From Bradyrhizobiaceae bacterium Ga0074131 (lineage in GTDB: Bacteria > Pseudomonadota > Alphaproteobacteria > Rhizobiales > Xanthobacteraceae), in contig LNEC01000004.1 of the NCBI GenBank assembly GCA_001464035.1, positions 310,001-374,000 of the forward strand: a stretch of DNA of 64,000 nt. Reading direction: 5' to 3'. Positions within the stretch are counted from its first letter, which is position 1; each line of letters begins with the position of its first letter. The position numbers were made by a program, and so were the translations under genes. Below, piece after piece: positions 1 through 8,045 of the stretch. The notes under the pieces are model-generated. The model ran no database searches. It was not told the DNA's origin and worked only from the letters and a program-made list of their open reading frames with translations.

Positions 1-462
1 GACCGGCTGATCGGCGGTGGAATCGGTTACTGAAGGCTGGTCGTAAACCCGGCTTTCGGTCGATGGCGCAGGCGCCGCGTCCGCGGGCGTTGCGCCAACG
101 CGCGGGGGCGCCTCGTCGTTTGCCTCGGCATCGGCCGCGTCATCGGCGCGCTGTCGGGCATTGACGTCGCGGTCGTCCAGATCGCTCCTGGCTGCCCGGT
201 CGGCAGCCGCCGTGTCGCGCGATCGGCGGCCGTCCGCAGCGTTCGCCGCGGCGTCGTCGGAACGGCGCTGCGAGGCGGTTTGCTCCTGGGCCCGCGCGTG
301 AGAACTGTCGGCCCGCGCCTTGTTGCCGTTGGCGGGGGGGCCGTTGTCGACCAGCGCCGCGAAACCGTCGTTTCCGGGCGATGGGTCGGACCTGCCGGCT
401 CGCGGCGAGGGCGCACCCTGGAACGACATGTTCGGGGCGGGGTCTGTTGTCACGCTGAACAC
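1..462 (-). CDS. FliK-like flagellar hook-length control protein, N-terminal part
   Basis: An open minus-strand frame of 154 codons runs off the left edge without a stop. It appears to begin at a GTG at 462 (VFSVTTDPAPNMSFQG); an in-frame ATG lies 11 codons further in. The visible part is a low-complexity segment rich in Ala, Asp, Arg, Pro and Gln (for example SQRRSDDAAANAADG). This is what the long disordered N-terminal region of FliK proteins looks like; FliK measures hook length during flagellar assembly. The folded C-terminal domain lies outside the window, so the identification is an inference from the opening residues and the disordered character. It is divergent from mnmA. It could also be another secreted disordered protein. 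Confidence 0.5.
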   Translation of the reverse strand, partial: MFSVTTDPAPNMSFQGAPSPRAGRSDPSPGNDGFAALVDNGPPANGNKARADSSHARAQEQTASQRRSDDAAANAADGRRSRDTAAADRAARSDLDDRDVNARQRADDAADAEANDEAPPRVGATPADAAPAPSTESRVYDQPSVTDSTADQPV

Positions 463-811
463 GGGCGGCCTTTCGCGAATGGAGCTGGCCAGATATCAGC
501 AAGGACCGGGCCACCTCAGGTTCCAAAAAACATGCAGCGTTTTCATGTGCTTATAGGGCATCAGGCAATTCTACGGGGCGCTCTCGCGCTTTCCTTTTCT
601 GCCCGGCGGCAAGATTTGCCGTGGCCGGTGCGCAAAACCGGCTGGCGTGATTGCTTCACGGGGATACGGCCTATATTAAGGGCTGTCTTCGGCCGCTCGG
701 AAAAAGCCGGAAGTTTTCCCGGTACCGTGACGAGAGGCTTTCTGACCTGAGACTTTCTAGCTGCAAGGCTTTTTGTTTGATTGCCAAGCCCTCCGGGCCG
801 CGATCGCACCG
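463..811. other. Divergent intergenic region between the fliK-like gene and mnmA
   Basis: About 350 bases with no supportable gene. For mnmA the best promoter-like pair is TTGCTT at 651-656 and TATATT at 672-677 with a 15-base spacer, which is shorter than ideal. No riboswitch or clear terminator was seen. Confidence 0.35.
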
Positions 812-2026
812 ATGACCGGAACCATGCTCAACAGTCTGGACCTGCAAGGCCGCCCCCAAGACACCAGGATCGTCGTCGCCATGTCGGGCGGTGTCGACTC
901 CTCGGTGACGGCCGCGCTGCTGAAGTCCGAGGGCTATGACGTCGTCGGCATCACGCTGCAGCTCTACGATCATGGCGCGGCCACCCACCGCAAGGGCGCC
1001 TGCTGCGCCGGGCAGGACATCCACGACGCCCGCAATGTCGCCGAGCGGATCGGCATCCCGCACTACGTGCTCGACTACGAGAGCCGCTTCCGCGAATCGG
1101 TGATCGACAATTTCGCCGCGAGCTACGCGTCGGGGGAAACGCCGGTGCCCTGCATCGAGTGCAACCGCTCGATCAAGTTCCGCGATCTGCTGTCGACCGC
1201 GCGCGAACTCGGCGCCTCGGCGCTCGCCACCGGCCATTACGTCGCCTCGCGCCGCCTTGCGGACGGATCGCGCGCGCTGGTATGCGCCGCCGATTCTGAT
1301 CGCGACCAGAGCTATTTCCTGTTCGCCACCACCCGCGAGCAGCTCGATTTTCTGCGCTTCCCGCTCGGCGACATGACCAAGCCGCAGGCGCGCGAAATGG
1401 CGCGGCGTTTTGATCTCACCGTCGCCGACAAGCAGGACAGCCAGGACATCTGTTTCGTGCCATCCGGGCGCTATACCGACATCATCGGCCGGTTGCGGCC
1501 CAACGCCGTCGAGCCCGGTGACATCGTCGACCTCGGCGGGCGCGTCATCGGCCGGCATCAGGGCATCGTTCACTTCACCGTGGGCCAGCGCCGCGGCCTC
1601 GGCATCGCTTCCAGCGCGCCGCTCTATGTGGTGCGGCTGGAGCCCGCCAGCCGCCGCGTCGTGGTGGGTCCGCGCGAGGCGCTGCGGATGGATCGCATCC
1701 AGCTGCGCGACGTCAACTGGATCGGCGACGGCGCGCTCGATGCGGCGGTCGGCGAAGGCCTCGAGATGTTCGTGCGGGTGCGATCGACCCGCGCGCCGCA
1801 GCCGGCATGGCTGCGCGCGACCGATGCCGGTCATGAGATCGAACTGGTCGCGGGCGAAGAGGGCGTTTCGCCGGGGCAGGCCTGCGTGTTCTACGATGCG
1901 CCTTCGGGGCAGGCGCGCGTGCTCGGCGGCGGGTTCATCAAGAGCGCAACCGCCAAGGGCGCGCTGAAGGCCGCGCCGCGCGAAGCCGCCGCATGGCGGC
2001 CGCTGGTCGAGGCTGTGCGCGGATAA
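812..2026 (+). CDS. mnmA: tRNA-specific 2-thiouridylase MnmA
   Basis: MnmA activates U34 of tRNA-Lys, -Glu and -Gln with ATP and transfers sulfur to make 2-thiouridine, working in the cytoplasm with a sulfur relay. The PP-loop ATP-binding motif MSGGVDSS is at about residue 24. The two reactive cysteines of the family are visible in PVPCIECN (Cys114) and in QDSQDICF. The C-terminal half has the expected central and beta-barrel domains ([11 protein letters not shown], then VRLEP). At about 404 residues the length is normal. The start is uncertain: ATG at 812 is used, ATG at 824 (MLNSLDLQG) is equally plausible, and a TTG lies at 773. It is followed at 33 bases by a methyltransferase gene on the same strand. 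Confidence 0.95.
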   Translation: MTGTMLNSLDLQGRPQDTRIVVAMSGGVDSSVTAALLKSEGYDVVGITLQLYDHGAATHRKGACCAGQDIHDARNVAERIGIPHYVLDYESRFRESVIDNFAASYASGETPVPCIECNRSIKFRDLLSTARELGASALATGHYVASRRLADGSRALVCAADSDRDQSYFLFATTREQLDFLRFPLGDMTKPQAREMARRFDLTVADKQDSQDICFVPSGRYTDIIGRLRPNAVEPGDIVDLGGRVIGRHQGIVHFTVGQRRGLGIASSAPLYVVRLEPASRRVVVGPREALRMDRIQLRDVNWIGDGALDAAVGEGLEMFVRVRSTRAPQPAWLRATDAGHEIELVAGEEGVSPGQACVFYDAPSGQARVLGGGFIKSATAKGALKAAPREAAAWRPLVEAVRG

Positions 2027-2058
2027 CAATCTCGGACAGATCATTTTCAGGGCGGGGC

Positions 2059-2697
2059 ATGGCTGCAGATATCGACCGCGCGGGGGTCGCAAAGGCTTAT
2101 GAGCGCTGGGCGCCGGTCTACGACCTGGTGTTCGGCAAGGTGTTCGACCATGGCCGGCAATCGACCATCGCCGAAGCCGACAGGATCGGCGGCCGGATTC
2201 TCGATGTCGGCGTCGGCACCGGGTTGTCGTTGTCGGAGTATTCGTCCACCACGAAATTGTGCGGCGTCGATATTTCCGAGCCGATGCTGCGCAAGGCGCA
2301 GAGCCGCGTGCGCGCGCTCGGTCTTCGCAATGTCGAGACGCTCGCGGTGATGGACGCCAAGAATCTCGCGTTCAGGGATTCGTCGTTCGATGCGGTGGTG
2401 GCGCAATACGTCATCACCGCGGTGCCGGATCCTGAAGCCACGCTGGACGATTTCATCCGCGTGCTGAAGCCCGGCGGCGAACTCATTTTGGTCAATCACA
2501 TCGGCGCCGAGAGTGGTCCGCGCCGCGCCTTCGAACTGGCGTTCGCCCCGTTGGCGCGCCGGCTCGGCTGGCGGCCGGAATTCGCCTGGGCGCGGCTGGC
2601 GAACTGGGCCGCCAGGCACGGCGGCGTCACCCTGACCGAGCGCCGCCCGATGCCGCCGATGGGGCATTTCTCGCTGATCCGCTACCGCAAATCCTGA
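2059..2697 (+). CDS. Class I SAM-dependent methyltransferase (PmtA/UbiE-like)
   Basis: A 212-residue Rossmann-type methyltransferase. It shows motif I as ILDVGVGTGLSL, an acidic end of strand 2 in GVDIS, motif post-I around AVMDAKNLAF, and the late motif VLKPGGELILVNH. The opening ERWAPVYDLVFG resembles Rhodobacter-type phosphatidylethanolamine N-methyltransferases and UbiE-like enzymes, so conversion of phosphatidylethanolamine towards phosphatidylcholine at the inner membrane face is the best guess, not proven. The ATG at 2059 is chosen because it follows a GGGCGGGG purine-rich stretch; an earlier GTG at 1993 would overlap mnmA. It is probably cotranscribed with mnmA. Confidence 0.8.
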   Translation: MAADIDRAGVAKAYERWAPVYDLVFGKVFDHGRQSTIAEADRIGGRILDVGVGTGLSLSEYSSTTKLCGVDISEPMLRKAQSRVRALGLRNVETLAVMDAKNLAFRDSSFDAVVAQYVITAVPDPEATLDDFIRVLKPGGELILVNHIGAESGPRRAFELAFAPLARRLGWRPEFAWARLANWAARHGGVTLTERRPMPPMGHFSLIRYRKS

Positions 2698-2816
2698 CGC
2701 TTGCGACGCTTTTGAGCGTTCTCAGGCGAGCGGAGACCGGTTCGCGTCAAGAAAACGCGTCAAATCAAGAATCCAGAGCCCCGTTTCAATTCCCTCGAAA
2801 CGGAAGTCTGTAGCCG

Positions 2817-2842
2817 GGAACCTTTCGCGCCCGCGGGCCGTT
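2817..2842 (+). promoter_or_regulatory. Candidate EcfG-type general stress promoter
   Basis: GGAAC at 2817-2821 and CGTT at 2839-2842 are separated by 17 bases. This matches the -35/-10 pattern of the alphaproteobacterial general stress sigma factor EcfG. The predicted transcription start falls at about 2848-2850, immediately before the ATG at 2851, so the message of the downstream gene would be nearly leaderless, which weakens or makes unusual this assignment. Confidence 0.4.
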
Positions 2843-2850
2843 TTCCCTGC

Positions 2851-3231
2851 ATGCGAATGAAACCCTCACTCATACTATCGTGCGTGCTGCTGATCGCCGC
2901 TTCGAGCGTTGCTGGTGCGCAGGCACCTCCGTCGCCGGCGACGCCGCCGCAGCAAACCGCGCCGCCGCCGCCCGCGCGTGCGAGCAATTGTACCCCAATG
3001 CAGCCCGCGCCGCAGCAAGGCTCGATCGCGCCCGAGGGCGGCGCCACCACGGGCCAGCGCGCCGAACCGCTCAGCGACAAGCTGGCCCAGTCGGACGGCG
3101 TATTGTGCCCGCCCGCCGGCATCGACCCGGAAATCCGCGCCCCTATCCCTGATACCGGAAATACCTCGGCAATGCCGGTGATTCCGCCACCCGGCAGCTC
3201 CGGCGGCAATCCCACGGTCCGCCCGAAATAA
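2851..3231 (+). CDS. Small secreted proline-rich protein of unknown function
   Basis: The 126-residue product begins with a clear signal peptide (charged MRMKPS, hydrophobic core, likely cleavage after VAGAQA). The mature part is rich in Pro, Ala and Gln and has two isolated cysteines, in SNCTPM and VLCPPA, which could pair in the periplasm. No enzymatic motif is visible. Small secreted proteins of this style are common in Bradyrhizobium genomes. An alternative start is the ATG two codons downstream (MKPSLILS). A stress-type promoter pattern lies just upstream. Confidence 0.65.
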   Translation: MRMKPSLILSCVLLIAASSVAGAQAPPSPATPPQQTAPPPPARASNCTPMQPAPQQGSIAPEGGATTGQRAEPLSDKLAQSDGVLCPPAGIDPEIRAPIPDTGNTSAMPVIPPPGSSGGNPTVRPK

Positions 3232-3348
3232 TCACGCTTTGCAGGCACTTGGGGTTGGATCCGGGTTTGCTTGACATGCCCCTGACCGGCTTCTTATATG
3301 CCGCGCGTTCGCGACGGCGGCATATGCTTAGCCGTGACGGTGAATCGT

Positions 3349-3425
3349 GGCGAGGTAGCTCAGCTGGTTAGAGCACGGGAATCATAATCCTGGGGTCGGG
3401 GGTTCGAGTCCCTCTCTCGCTACCA
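3349..3425 (+). tRNA. tRNA-Met (CAT anticodon, elongator type)
   Basis: A complete 77-base cloverleaf ending in an encoded CCA. The acceptor arm GGCGAGG pairs with TCTCGCT (two G-T wobbles). The D arm is GCTC/GAGC, the anticodon stem CGGGA/TCCTG encloses ATCATAA with anticodon CAT, there is a short variable loop, and the T arm is GGGGG/CCCTC with loop TTCGAGT. The first pair is a G-T wobble and the body is not that of initiator tRNA, so elongator Met is most likely; a lysidine-modified tRNA-Ile with the same CAT anticodon cannot be fully excluded. Accessory DNA begins right after its 3' end, which makes it the probable integration site of the island. Confidence 0.93.
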
Positions 3426-3732
3426 ATAAAATCAACGCTTCTAGACCAAGGTGGGTGGTAAATTTTTTTCGTACCACGCTTCGTACCACATTTCTGGTGC
3501 TGCAGGTCGAGCGTAAAGGGTTCCATTGGGTAATCAATTGACGCGCGCTGTGGCGCTAGAGACGTTTGCTTCGGCGGGCTCATCGACCGCGGTTTCTGCC
3601 GTGACTTCCGCCCACTGGCCCACCCTGCGTACCACCAAGCGTTGAGAAACGTTGGGATATCGAAGATTAAGGGTTATTGGCCGTGGTGCGTAGTATAGAT
3701 TGGACTACCGTGCGCCCGGTAAATCCCTACAG
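3426..3732. other. tRNA-proximal junction of the accessory island
   Basis: Some 300 bases without a convincing gene. Minus-strand translation gives only short broken pieces (for example VGQWAEVTAETAVDEPA), which could be what remains of an integrase end but cannot be assigned. The segment contains the direct repeats annotated at 3468-3489 and a third partial copy, CGTACCAC, at 3628-3635. No second copy of the tRNA 3' end was found elsewhere in the window. Confidence 0.4.
3468..3489 (+). repeat. Tandem direct repeat TTCGTACCAC next to tRNA-Met
   Basis: TTCGTACCAC occurs at 3468-3477 and again at 3480-3489, a 12-base period, about 45 bases after the tRNA. CGTACCAC recurs at 3628-3635. Short direct repeats beside an attachment site are typical of arm-type sites bound by tyrosine integrases; that role is inferred. 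Confidence 0.4.
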
Positions 3733-5076
3733 ATGCTGCAACGCTCACTCGACCCGCTCTCGCGTCCATTTGACGACGAACTCGACGCCCTGCTCAGCCG
3801 CTTCAAGCGCGGTCGCGCCGTGGAGGTTGATTTTCGCGAGTTGGTCGGAAATTCTTCGGCCTCAGATCGATTCACGCACCGCTTCCATCCCTATCCCGCG
3901 AAACTGCTTCTCAATATCCCGCTCTTCTTCTTGAACTGCAGCCAGCTCATGCAGCCAGGCGCCACTGTCTACGACCCGTTCTGCGGATCCGGAACTGTGC
4001 TAGTCGAGGGCCTCGTAAGGGGGGCGGTGGTCCAGGGGGCCGATTCAAATCCGCTCGCGCGCCTTATTACCTCCGCCAAAACCACGCTGCTTTCGGAGGA
4101 GGTCGTCGATGCCGGTCTCGACTTCATCTGGTCGAACTTGCCGCGAAGGAAATCGAGCCCTCCAGAAGGCTCCGTCAATCTTGAACGGTGGTTCGGCGAC
4201 AAGGCTCTCTCTCAGTTGAGCAGATTGGGAAGGGCGCTGGAGGCGATGCCCGAGGGACCCGCCGAGCGTTTTTTCAAAGCGTGTTACTCTGCGGTAGTCT
4301 TCCGCGTCAGCTTGACCGACCCGACCGTGCCCGTGCCAGTACGAATCAACGCACGCAAGACATCCCTGACCTCTCAGCAACGCAAGATGAGACGTCTTTG
4401 GCTATTGGAGCGGTCGGCCGCCGACGTGTTCGCCTGCTTCGAGCTCCTCGTCGAAGAGAATTTCGAACGCCTTAAACGCCTTGCTGAGCAGTGCAGTGAA
4501 CCTCGCGTTTCGCTGTTCGATGATGCGCGCACCGCCCTGGGCGAGGACTGCGTCGATCTCATAATCACTTCGCCGCCATACGGCAGCGCACAAAAATACA
4601 TCCGAGCATCGTCTCTCAGTCTGCAATGGTTGGGGCTGGCCCGATCCGGATTGCGGGACTTGGAGCGTCGAAGCATCGGACGCGAACATTTCAATAGCTC
4701 GGAGCGATCCGAAATCGATGTGCCTGTTCCGTCCGCGAAGGCGCTCTTGGCCAAGATCGGCAAGGTGAATCCCCTAAGACAGCACATTGCCGGATCGTTC
4801 TTGCTGGAGATGCGCGATGCACTTTCCCGCTCGTGTCGACGGTTGCGGCCTGATGGTCACCTGGTCATGATCGTCGGTAACAACACTGTTTGCGGCTATG
4901 TATTCGATACGCAACGCTACCTCACCGAGATATGCCAAGAACTCGGTCTGGATCTGACTCTTCGCCTCGAGGATCGCATCCGGTCCCGCGGCCTCATCAC
5001 GAAACGGCATAACACCGCGGGATTGATCTCCAAAGAAACGATCCTCTTATTCAAGAAGCGTTGCCAAAATGTTTGA
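3733..5076 (+). CDS. DNA methyltransferase (amino-methylating, SPPY type)
   Basis: A 447-residue DNA methylase. Motif I is DPFCGSGT at residues 81-88, preceded by the HRFHPYPAKLL segment seen in this methylase group, and motif IV is TSPPY at about residue 280. SPPY favours N4-cytosine methylation, though N6-adenine cannot be excluded. No restriction nuclease partner lies next to it. Instead it overlaps by 8 bases the start of the PRTase-like gene, so it is the first gene of a four-gene operon with an ORC/CDC6-like ATPase. The start is weakly supported: ATG 3733 is used, a TTG at 3700 is the furthest possible because a TAG precedes it. It may mark self DNA or act as an effector of the operon; that is inference. 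Confidence 0.82.
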   Translation: MLQRSLDPLSRPFDDELDALLSRFKRGRAVEVDFRELVGNSSASDRFTHRFHPYPAKLLLNIPLFFLNCSQLMQPGATVYDPFCGSGTVLVEGLVRGAVVQGADSNPLARLITSAKTTLLSEEVVDAGLDFIWSNLPRRKSSPPEGSVNLERWFGDKALSQLSRLGRALEAMPEGPAERFFKACYSAVVFRVSLTDPTVPVPVRINARKTSLTSQQRKMRRLWLLERSAADVFACFELLVEENFERLKRLAEQCSEPRVSLFDDARTALGEDCVDLIITSPPYGSAQKYIRASSLSLQWLGLARSGLRDLERRSIGREHFNSSERSEIDVPVPSAKALLAKIGKVNPLRQHIAGSFLLEMRDALSRSCRRLRPDGHLVMIVGNNTVCGYVFDTQRYLTEICQELGLDLTLRLEDRIRSRGLITKRHNTAGLISKETILLFKKRCQNV

Positions 5077-5998
5077 CGAACAATATCTGCGCAAGAAGAT
5101 AAAGAGACTGAGCGAGACCGTTTGGGAGGGGCATGCAACGGGAAAGGAGATAGAGGACTGGTTGTCGTCTTTTAGTGAATCCGGGCCTGGCGGTGTAAAC
5201 GAACGCCTGCATATGCTGCACCTGTTGTCCAACTTTCTCTACTTCGGCATCAGAGAGGTGCGGGAACTGCTTAGGGCCCATTTTCAGTACGCATGTCAGC
5301 GGCCTGCCATCGCGAAAATTCGAAAAGAAAATAGCGATACGATCAACCTTACCTTGATCGATGCGAAGCTGCAGGAGGCCATAAGCCGAACGCGCTTCCT
5401 CGCTGTAGGCAATCCGTCGGAAAGCGGTCAACATTTGCTCTATTACTTCAGGCAGGAGAACAATCTAGTCTCCGGTCTCTTTCCAAACCAATTCGAACTG
5501 CCGGGATTTCCCGGCGCGAATGATGTTCACGGCGAAGCCTCCGTCGATCATTATCTCTTCATCGACGACATCTGCGGTAGCGGCCAGCAAATCGAGCAAT
5601 TTTCTGAAAAAGTCATAAAGACCTTGTCCGCCCACTCTAAAGCGAAGATTTCTTATTGTCCGATATTCGCGACGTTGGACGGCTTGGACTACGCTCGTAA
5701 GAACACCGCGTTTTCCGAAGTATGCTGTCTGATGGAGTTGGACGCGTCGTTCCAATGCTTCTCGCCCACCTCGCGCTTTTACAAGGATGACAAGTTGCGA
5801 GCCGAAGCCGAAAGAATTTGCTACTATTACGGACGAATTCTATGGGCGCGGAACCCCCTGGGCTACAAGAACAGTCAGTTGGCCATCGGCTTCAATCACA
5901 ATACGCCTGATAACACCTTGCCGATATTCTGGTCTGAGCATCCGGCATCATTGCCGACGTGGTCCCCGATCTTCCGACGATATTCGAAGGCTGCGTAG
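5069..5998 (+). CDS. PRTase-like protein (PRTase-CE type) of a predicted conflict system
   Basis: A 309-residue protein whose central segment YLFIDDICGSGQQ (about residues 161-173) follows the hydrophobic-DD-x-x-x-G pattern of the PRPP-binding loop of type I phosphoribosyltransferases. The C-terminal end AIGFNHNTPDNTLPIFWS is a conserved-looking signature that I associate with the PRTase-CE family described from prokaryotic conflict systems. A real base or nucleotide substrate is unknown. It starts inside the methylase gene and ends one base before the ATPase gene, so the genes must be translated together. No signal peptide or membrane segment is seen. Confidence 0.72.
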   Translation: MFDEQYLRKKIKRLSETVWEGHATGKEIEDWLSSFSESGPGGVNERLHMLHLLSNFLYFGIREVRELLRAHFQYACQRPAIAKIRKENSDTINLTLIDAKLQEAISRTRFLAVGNPSESGQHLLYYFRQENNLVSGLFPNQFELPGFPGANDVHGEASVDHYLFIDDICGSGQQIEQFSEKVIKTLSAHSKAKISYCPIFATLDGLDYARKNTAFSEVCCLMELDASFQCFSPTSRFYKDDKLRAEAERICYYYGRILWARNPLGYKNSQLAIGFNHNTPDNTLPIFWSEHPASLPTWSPIFRRYSKAA

Positions 5999-5999
5999 A

Positions 6000-8045
6000 A
6001 TGGCTCAGGCAATCGAAATCGGACACATCAACCCGTTCGCAATCACGCAGGCGGTCGATTTAAGCGACGAGGAAATCCAGCGGTTGTGGGTGGCTGTTTC
6101 AGGCGATCGGAAAGGCTCAGTCTTCCGGCCCACGTCGCCAATGCCGCTGTTCCTCTTAGGTGGCAAGGGAAGCGGGAAGACCCACTGGATGCGTTATCAT
6201 TCGTTCGCTCTCCAGCGAATTCGGTACGAGGAGAGATCGATTGGCTGCCTGCAGGGCCTTTCCGAGGAAGGGTACCTTGGAATCTACGTGCTGTTGGGGC
6301 GCTTGAATGCAGAGCGCTTCCAGAACCACAATCAGTCGCGGGAAGTCTGGCGAGCCCTTTTTTCATACTACCTGGAGCTGTGGTTGGCGCAGGAACTCCT
6401 TCAGGTTCTCGTTCGTATGCGCGAGGACGACCCGTCTATACTGGAAGTCGAAGGGGAGGTCTGCGACTCCATCGTCGGGTTGCTCGGCCGCGTTGCTTCC
6501 AATCGTCTGCAGACGTTCGATGATTGCTTAAACCTGCTGTCGAAAATGCAGGCAGAGATCGATTTGGCAATCAACAACATAATGTTCGATGGAACGTTGA
6601 ACATCGAAATTCGCGCTGCGACCGGTCAGTTAATATTCGGCATTCCGAAGATTCTCAAACGCAAGATCGCGGCATTCCGCAAAGTCGTGTTCGCTTATCA
6701 TCTCGATGAGTTTGAGACGATCGCCGAAGAGCAGCAGAGGCATATCAACACCCTGATCCGAGAGCGATCGGCGCCGTCCACGTTCAGAGTGGGCGGCCGA
6801 CTGTGGAGTATTAAGACGCGAAGGACCTTTAAGGACAACGAGGAGAACCGAAGCGGGTCCGAATTCGAAACCTGGTATCTGGATCGTCGCTTCAGACAGT
6901 CCAAAGGCCAGTGGATCAAGTTCTCCTACCAGTTGGTTCAGAAGCGATTGGAGATGGCCGGGCTCGGGCATGCTGGAAGCATCTCACGAGCGCAGATTGA
7001 CGCTCTATTTGAGATGCCCGACCTGAGCTGGGATAGCGAATTCGTCAGAGAGCGTGTGTCCAATCGCGCTCGAACTCATCTGGCTCGGTTCGAGCGCAAG
7101 GCCAAGGCGGCTTTGAAGTCTCGTATCTTGACCGGAGTCCATAGTCCCCACGAAATCGAAACGATTCTTCGCCGGATTGAAAGCGAGAAGTATCCTCTTC
7201 TCGAGAAGGTCAATATTCTTCTCCTGTACCAGGCCATGTTTCGCAACGAGGATCTACTCCGTCGGTCGAGCGAACTAAAGGCGGAATGCCGAGGTTTTCA
7301 GTCTCGCCCACAGGCACCCGGCAAGTATCAGCGCGCCGTTCAGCATTATGGATCCGATCTTCTCGCACAGTTGTTTCGAGACGAACGCAAGCGACAATCT
7401 CTTCACTACGGGATGAAGACGTTTATTCGAATGTCGGAGGGGCTGCCGCGCAGCCTTTTGAATCTGCTCAAGCAAATATTCGATTGGGGGATCTATAACA
7501 GGTCTTCGGATCAGATCTCGCAGATCTCGACTAAAGACCAGGAGCTTGGACTTCAAGAATGCGCAGATTGGTTTTTGACGACCATGCGAAAATCCGGAGA
7601 GCAGGAGTTCGCGATCGTCACGGGTGTCGAGCGTCTAGGCCAGCTGTTTGAGGTCAATCGTTTCGCAGACAAGCCGGTTGAGTGTTCTCTGCTCGGCTTC
7701 AGCGTAAAGGAGCGCGATCTGCCAGCCGCGATTCAGGAGCGCGTCCGGCTTGCGGAACAGCACTCCTTCCTCGTCCGAATAACCGGTGGAGAGATAGATA
7801 GAAATACGAAGGAGCGGGTCTCCAAGTTTCAGATGAATGCACTGTTAGGGCCGAAGTGGAATTTGCCGGCTGCGCGGCGCGGCATAGCTCGTTTGAAACC
7901 GGTTGAAGTCGAGATTATTTTCGATCCCTCGCGGGAAGATGATTTCAAGGAATTGCTCAGGACGTGGACGGATAAGATGTCCGCGCCTTATTTTGGCAAG
8001 CGGATCCGTCAGGAAACGCCCTCATTGTTCGACCTCCGCACATGA
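6000..8045 (+). CDS. ORC/CDC6-like AAA+ ATPase
   Basis: A 681-residue P-loop ATPase. Walker A is GGKGSGKT at residues 54-61 and a Walker B-like FAYHLDEFE is near residue 230. The long C-terminal part is rich in charged helices and probably carries winged-helix or protein-interaction domains. The overall plan, and its place next to a PRTase-CE gene, match the ORC-CDC6 family of predicted conflict-system ATPases (recalled, not searched). The ATG at 6000 is used because it lies immediately after the preceding stop; an earlier start at 5787 would overlap the PRTase gene extensively. The stop overlaps the next start as ATGA. Likely role: ATP-driven DNA or complex sensing. Confidence 0.72.
   Translation: MAQAIEIGHINPFAITQAVDLSDEEIQRLWVAVSGDRKGSVFRPTSPMPLFLLGGKGSGKTHWMRYHSFALQRIRYEERSIGCLQGLSEEGYLGIYVLLGRLNAERFQNHNQSREVWRALFSYYLELWLAQELLQVLVRMREDDPSILEVEGEVCDSIVGLLGRVASNRLQTFDDCLNLLSKMQAEIDLAINNIMFDGTLNIEIRAATGQLIFGIPKILKRKIAAFRKVVFAYHLDEFETIAEEQQRHINTLIRERSAPSTFRVGGRLWSIKTRRTFKDNEENRSGSEFETWYLDRRFRQSKGQWIKFSYQLVQKRLEMAGLGHAGSISRAQIDALFEMPDLSWDSEFVRERVSNRARTHLARFERKAKAALKSRILTGVHSPHEIETILRRIESEKYPLLEKVNILLLYQAMFRNEDLLRRSSELKAECRGFQSRPQAPGKYQRAVQHYGSDLLAQLFRDERKRQSLHYGMKTFIRMSEGLPRSLLNLLKQIFDWGIYNRSSDQISQISTKDQELGLQECADWFLTTMRKSGEQEFAIVTGVERLGQLFEVNRFADKPVECSLLGFSVKERDLPAAIQERVRLAEQHSFLVRITGGEIDRNTKERVSKFQMNALLGPKWNLPAARRGIARLKPVEVEIIFDPSREDDFKELLRTWTDKMSAPYFGKRIRQETPSLFDLRT

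Noticed and set aside
671..2092. Long minus-strand frame opposite mnmA
   Set aside because: Shadow frame of a GC-rich gene; the plus strand encodes a clear MnmA.
3368..3583. Minus-strand open frame ending RGTRTPDPRIMIPVL
   Set aside because: The last part is the antisense translation of the tRNA-Met gene, a well-known false protein.
5787..5999. N-terminal extension of the ORC/CDC6-like gene
   Set aside because: It lies wholly inside the PRTase gene, and the ATG at 6000 directly after that stop gives the sensible start.
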